Below the pieces are notes generated by a model, which had not been told where the DNA came from, made no database searches, and saw only the letters and a program-made list of their open reading frames with translations. From JBCBDX01 sp038529265 (GTDB lineage Bacteria > Pseudomonadota > Alphaproteobacteria > Rhizobiales > Rhizobiaceae), in NCBI GenBank assembly GCA_038529265.1, contig JBCBDX010000009.1:62001-126000 (forward strand): a DNA stretch of 64,000 nucleotides, written 5' to 3'. This document shows, one piece after another, positions 61,000 to 64,000 of the stretch (position 1 is the stretch's first letter; every line of letters starts with the position of its first letter). The position numbers and the translations under genes are program-made.

Positions 61000-61148
61000 G
61001 CCATATGAGCTTTGTGCTTTTATCGTATGGGTTGGCGGCCGTAATTTTGACTGGCGTAATAGCCTGGCTTTGGCTGAGCGCGCGCGCCACCCGTATCGAA
61101 TTGGCCCGACTTGAAGCCCAAGGCATCAAACGCCGTTCCGAGGCATAA
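60996..61148 (+). CDS. ccmD: Heme exporter protein CcmD
   Basis: 50 residues, starting MSHMSFVLLSYGLAAVILTG with a single membrane helix and ending in a basic cytoplasmic tail (RIELARLEAQGIKRRSEA). The size, location between ccmC and ccmG and the ATGA overlap are those of CcmD, which stabilises the CcmABCD complex and helps release holo-CcmE. Confidence 0.9.
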   Translation: MSHMSFVLLSYGLAAVILTGVIAWLWLSARATRIELARLEAQGIKRRSEA

Positions 61149-61152
61149 GGCC

Positions 61153-61752
61153 ATGCAAACGTCAGACCGTGATGCAAATACAAATGGCGTTTCATGGCCG
61201 TTGATCGCGGTTGCCGGAGCGCTGTTCGTACTCTTCGTGGTTCTTGGGGCAATGCTGCTGCAGCCCGGGCGCAACGCATCTGCCGTACCTTCTGCTTTGA
61301 TCGGGCTGGAAGCACCGCAGACGGACTTGCCGCCCGTAGACGGACTACTACGCGCAGACGGCGCAGATATGCCCCCGTTCACTTCCATTGTATTGGAGGG
61401 GAAGGTGACACTGGTCAATGTTTGGGCTTCATGGTGTGCGCCATGCCGTGAAGAGCACCCGTTTTTGATGGAGTTGGCTGCTGACGGACGCCTGCAAATC
61501 GTGGGCTTGAACTATAAGGACACGCCCAAGAACGCTACGCGCTTTCTTGCCACTCTGGGCAATCCTTTTGATGCCGTTGGCGCTGACGATACCGGGCGCA
61601 CGGCCATTAATTGGGGTGTATATGGAGTGCCGGAAAACTTCCTCGTAAGCGCCGATGGCATAGTTATCTGGAAGCATGTCGGGCCTTTGACCACTGGCGT
61701 AGTGCAGAATGATCTTATACCACTCATAGATGAGCAAATCAGTCAGCAATAA
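61153..61752 (+). CDS. ccmG: Thiol:disulfide interchange protein CcmG/DsbE
   Basis: 199 residues from ATG 61153. One N-terminal membrane anchor (WPLIAVAGALFVLFVVLGAM) then a periplasmic thioredoxin domain: VTLVNVWASWCAPCREEHPF with the active-site CAPC, GLNYKDTPKNATRFLATLGN and GVYGVPENFLVSADGIVIWK with the cis-proline. It reduces apocytochrome c or CcmH cysteines during heme attachment. Four bases after ccmD. Confidence 0.94.
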   Translation: MQTSDRDANTNGVSWPLIAVAGALFVLFVVLGAMLLQPGRNASAVPSALIGLEAPQTDLPPVDGLLRADGADMPPFTSIVLEGKVTLVNVWASWCAPCREEHPFLMELAADGRLQIVGLNYKDTPKNATRFLATLGNPFDAVGADDTGRTAINWGVYGVPENFLVSADGIVIWKHVGPLTTGVVQNDLIPLIDEQISQQ

Positions 61753-61772
61753 CTTATGCGGGAATGTGACGC

Positions 61773-61854
61773 CCGTAACTATTCTTGAATAGTATTATAC
61801 TGCTAAATCTTGGATTCGTTTTGTTGATATACGCTATTTCTGCGCTAGTTACGG
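61773..61854. repeat. Nine-base inverted repeat in leader of second CcmG-like gene
   Basis: CCGTAACTA (61773-61781) and TAGTTACGG (61846-61854) are perfect inverted copies 64 bases apart in an A+T-rich 200-base gap. CTATTCTTGAATAG (61780-61793) overlaps the first arm. It could be a structured leader or two protein sites; chance is possible. Confidence 0.35.
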
Positions 61855-61952
61855 TGAAGTGGAGCGGACTAATTCGTAACAGGGGCCTGCTGTAAAAAAA
61901 GCTCTAACATCTGATAAGTAGGTGCATAAAATATGCCAAGGAGACTCAGACA

Positions 61953-62567
61953 ATGCAGTTACCCGTCAAGAGAGTAGAAACTGCGGAAACGGCGGAAGGT
62001 TCCCAACTTTGGCAGCTGATGGCCTTATCTTGCAGTGTGTTTGTTCTGGTTTTTGTCCTTTATCTTATTGTAATGGATCCTCGTCGTGATGCGCGCAACG
62101 TGGCATCCGTCGCCGTTGGGGATTTGGCGCCTGAAACCGATGTACCGCCGCTTGATGGTGTTACGCGCTCTGACGGAACAACAATGCCACGTTTCACGTC
62201 GGATTTGCTGCAGGGCCAGCTTTCGTTGGTCGAAGTTTGGGCATCCTGGTGCGACTATTGCCGCAGTCAACATCCGCTTTTGGTCGAGCTCGGAAAAGAT
62301 AATCGTGTCCAGATTATTGGGCTCAATATTAGCGATAGTCCAGAGAATGCGATCCAATTTCTAGAAACTCTGGGTAATCCGTTTGACGCTATTGGTTTGG
62401 ATCCAGCTGGGAGCGCCGCCGCTGATTGGGGGGCGTACGGGGTCCCTGTAAACTACCTAGTTAATGCTGATGGGGTCATCGTTTGGAAGCGAGTTGGTGT
62501 TCTTACGCCTGAGGTCATGGAAGCAACTTTAATGCCTGCCATTGAAGAGCATGCAACTGCGAAATAG
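61953..62567 (+). CDS. Second CcmG-like thioredoxin with CDYC active site
   Basis: 204 residues: membrane anchor (LMALSCSVFVLVFVLYLIVM) plus thioredoxin domain. Blocks run parallel to ccmG just upstream: LAPETDVPPLDGVTRSDGTT, VEVWASWCDYCRSQHPLLVE, IQFLETLGNPFDAIGL, WGAYGVPVNYLVNADGVIVW. The active site is CDYC instead of CAPC, so redox potential and partner probably differ. The cis-proline is kept. It has its own 200-base leader and AAGGAG, so it may be separately expressed. Probably a duplicate of ccmG that has diverged. Confidence 0.88.
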   Translation: MQLPVKRVETAETAEGSQLWQLMALSCSVFVLVFVLYLIVMDPRRDARNVASVAVGDLAPETDVPPLDGVTRSDGTTMPRFTSDLLQGQLSLVEVWASWCDYCRSQHPLLVELGKDNRVQIIGLNISDSPENAIQFLETLGNPFDAIGLDPAGSAAADWGAYGVPVNYLVNADGVIVWKRVGVLTPEVMEATLMPAIEEHATAK

Positions 62568-62599
62568 TTTTTCCGCCTGTTGGCCCTATTTCTCTTTCC

Positions 62600-63148
62600 A
62601 TGAATGACTTCCTGGAAAAGCGTTTTTCTAAGCTTCAACCTGATGGCGATACGCAAGCAAGGGACGTGTGCGACCGATGCGGTTTTGTCGATTATCAAAA
62701 CCCCAAGATCGTGGTCGGATCGGTCGTTGAGCATGACGGCAGAATAATGCTGTGTCGCCGCGCAATTGAGCCTCGTTACGGTTATTGGACTGTTCCTGCA
62801 GGCTATTTGGAACTGGGTGAGACGCCTGTAGAAGGCGCCAAGCGCGAGGCTTTTGAAGAGGCTAACGCAACACTTGAACTGCATGAATTGATGGCGGTCT
62901 ACACCGTTAGACGTCTCAGCCAGGTACAGCTTATTTACCGCGCAAGCCTTGCCGCGCCTGATTTCAGTGCTGGTGAAGAGAGTCTTGATGTTCAGCTTTT
63001 TGAATGGCCTGAAATTCCATGGGATGAACTGGCTTTTCCGACGGTCAGATGGATGCTTGATGACTTTTCCGCATGGAAAGCGGGTAAGCGCGTGTTGCCG
63101 ACGTCAAATCCGACCGGCGCTGATGAAGATTTGCGTAATCATGCCTGA
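62600..63148 (+). CDS. Nudix hydrolase
   Basis: 182 residues. The Nudix box is GYLELGETPVEGAKREAFEE plus AN (about 73-95). DVCDRCGFVDYQNPKIVVGS at the start is a zinc-ribbon-like CxxC followed by the NADH-pyrophosphatase-type YQNPK; the second CxxC of the full ribbon is missing. These proteins hydrolyse nucleoside-diphosphate derivatives; the substrate is not clear. It lies 32 bases after the CDYC thioredoxin gene. Confidence 0.88.
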   Translation: MNDFLEKRFSKLQPDGDTQARDVCDRCGFVDYQNPKIVVGSVVEHDGRIMLCRRAIEPRYGYWTVPAGYLELGETPVEGAKREAFEEANATLELHELMAVYTVRRLSQVQLIYRASLAAPDFSAGEESLDVQLFEWPEIPWDELAFPTVRWMLDDFSAWKAGKRVLPTSNPTGADEDLRNHA

Positions 63149-63222
63149 GGCAGCGCGCCACTTTCAATTAGGGGCACCATCCGCCATATAGGCCCGACAT
63201 TGATGGTTTAGTTGGGAAGGCA

Positions 63223-64000
63223 ATGGACGTTCCATTTGCGAAAATGAACGGGCTAGGGAACCAGATTATCGTGGCTGACATGCGTGGCCGCGGGGATACT
63301 GTTTTGTCGGATGCCGCTGTTGCGTTGAACGCTTTTCCAGACACAGCCTTTGATCAGCTGATGGCAATTCATGATCCGCGCCATGAAGGAACCGACAATT
63401 ACATTGCCATCTTGAACAATGACGGCTCTGAGGCCGGTGCCTGCGGCAACGGCATGCGTTGTGTAGTGCAGGCTTTGAACGCAGGTAGTGAGCAGTCGCT
63501 TTTCACTTTTGAGACCATTGCCGGAATTTTGAATGCCGAAATGCGCGATGATGACTTGGTGACTGTCGACATGGGTCGGCCGCGGTTCGGGTGGCAGGAC
63601 ATTCCACTAGAAGAAGAGTTCGCGGACACGACGGGTATTCAGCTTCAGATCGGCCCGATTGACGACCCGATCCTGCATACACCGGCTGTTGCCTCCATGG
63701 GAAACCCGCACGCGATATTTTGGGTCAATAATGTCTGGTCATACGAACTGGACCGTTTTGGGCCATTGCTGGAAAACCATCCTATTTTTCCTGACCGTGC
63801 CAATATCAGCTTGGCTGATGTCAAATCACGCGACCACATCGTCATCCGCACTTGGGAACGCGGGGCTGGGCTGACACAGGCCTGTGGTTCAGCTGCTTGC
63901 GCCACTTTGGTCTCTGCGGTGCGGAAGAGACTGGCCGAGCGAATGGCAACGGTTACCGTGCCGGGCGGAGACCTGCGCATTGAATGGGCCGAGAGCGACC
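63223..64000 (+). CDS. dapF: Diaminopimelate epimerase, 5' part
   Basis: 259 codons from ATG 63223, with GGGAAGG upstream, continuing open off the right edge. It starts MDVPFAKMNGLGNQIIVADM. The two catalytic cysteines are in GSEAGACGNGMRCVVQAL and GLTQACGSAACATL. VASMGNPHAIFWVNNV and FPDRANISLADV are further family blocks. It converts LL- to meso-diaminopimelate for lysine and peptidoglycan. Only a few tens of C-terminal residues are missing. Confidence 0.95.
   Translation, partial: MDVPFAKMNGLGNQIIVADMRGRGDTVLSDAAVALNAFPDTAFDQLMAIHDPRHEGTDNYIAILNNDGSEAGACGNGMRCVVQALNAGSEQSLFTFETIAGILNAEMRDDDLVTVDMGRPRFGWQDIPLEEEFADTTGIQLQIGPIDDPILHTPAVASMGNPHAIFWVNNVWSYELDRFGPLLENHPIFPDRANISLADVKSRDHIVIRTWERGAGLTQACGSAACATLVSAVRKRLAERMATVTVPGGDLRIEWAESD

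Noticed and set aside
61760..61952. Possible tRNA or small RNA upstream of the second CcmG-like gene
   Set aside because: No cloverleaf, CCA end or known RNA core; only a short inverted repeat is present.
1..64000. CRISPR arrays, insertion sequences, prophage or plasmid functions
   Set aside because: No direct-repeat arrays, transposase, integrase, capsid or replication-initiator genes are visible on either strand.

Overview
The window reads as one contiguous piece of an alphaproteobacterial chromosome, most likely Hyphomicrobiales (Rhizobiales). The support is gene content and order: CenR response regulator, ftsK-lolA-xthA, tsaD-gpsA-EVE protein, hemC-hemD-Mic60-like-hemY, sqdBDC, acnA divergent from ccmABCDG, IalB, DUF1194/DUF2794 families and a CtrA-type box at ftsK. 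Base composition looks moderate and even throughout. I see no insertion sequence, integrase, prophage, plasmid or CRISPR hallmark. This is core chromosome with a few unusual small loci.

Layout. 1-8500: end of a DUF1737 gene, a DUF1194 secreted protein, tRNA-Gly(GCC), ProXp-ala-type deacylase, chaperedoxin CnoX, LON-like protein, Trm112-like protein, a TetR regulator, a UbiH-family hydroxylase divergent from tesB (with a three-part palindromic operator between them), then glnK-amtB behind an NtrC site and a sigma-54 promoter. 8500-17700: ftsK, lolA, xthA, a cyclic-nucleotide-binding protein, cenR, an L,D-transpeptidase-like protein, DUF1761, an EVE protein, gpsA and tsaD. 17700-23400: heme operon hemC-hemD-Mic60-like-hemY and a TerB-like protein. 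23400-36400: housekeeping and transport genes (GATase, MFS, YggT, DUF167, ppa, GNAT, typA, aldo/keto reductase, M3 peptidase, a TAXI protein, argG, PAP2). 36400-48900: LysE, rlmN, ialB, an orphan ECF sigma factor, YkvA, pterin dehydratase, thpR, arylesterase divergent from a two-gene ABC system, a Bax-inhibitor-1 protein, GNAT, DUF2794, DUF1223. 48900-54200: an amino-acid oxidase behind a tandem glycine riboswitch, then the sulfolipid operon sqdBDC. 54200-64000: acnA divergent from the cytochrome c maturation cluster ccmA-ccmB-(two inserted genes)-ccmC-ccmD-ccmG, a second CcmG-like thioredoxin, a Nudix hydrolase and the 5' part of dapF.

The most unusual locus is 58349-60124. A nicotianamine-synthase-like protein and a TupA-like ATP-grasp protein sit in the same orientation between ccmB and ccmC, tightly spaced, inside an operon that is normally contiguous. 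No function can be proved from sequence, but the pair looks like a two-enzyme route to a small amino-acid-derived molecule, possibly a metal ligand, co-transcribed with heme export and cytochrome c assembly. Other points of interest are the phased TTGCGTAA operator (5528-5555), the riboswitch on an amino-acid oxidase, a membrane-spanning TAXI protein with no TRAP permease, a tandem CcmG paralogue with a CDYC active site, and a DUF2794 gene with no usual start codon at the expected N-terminus.
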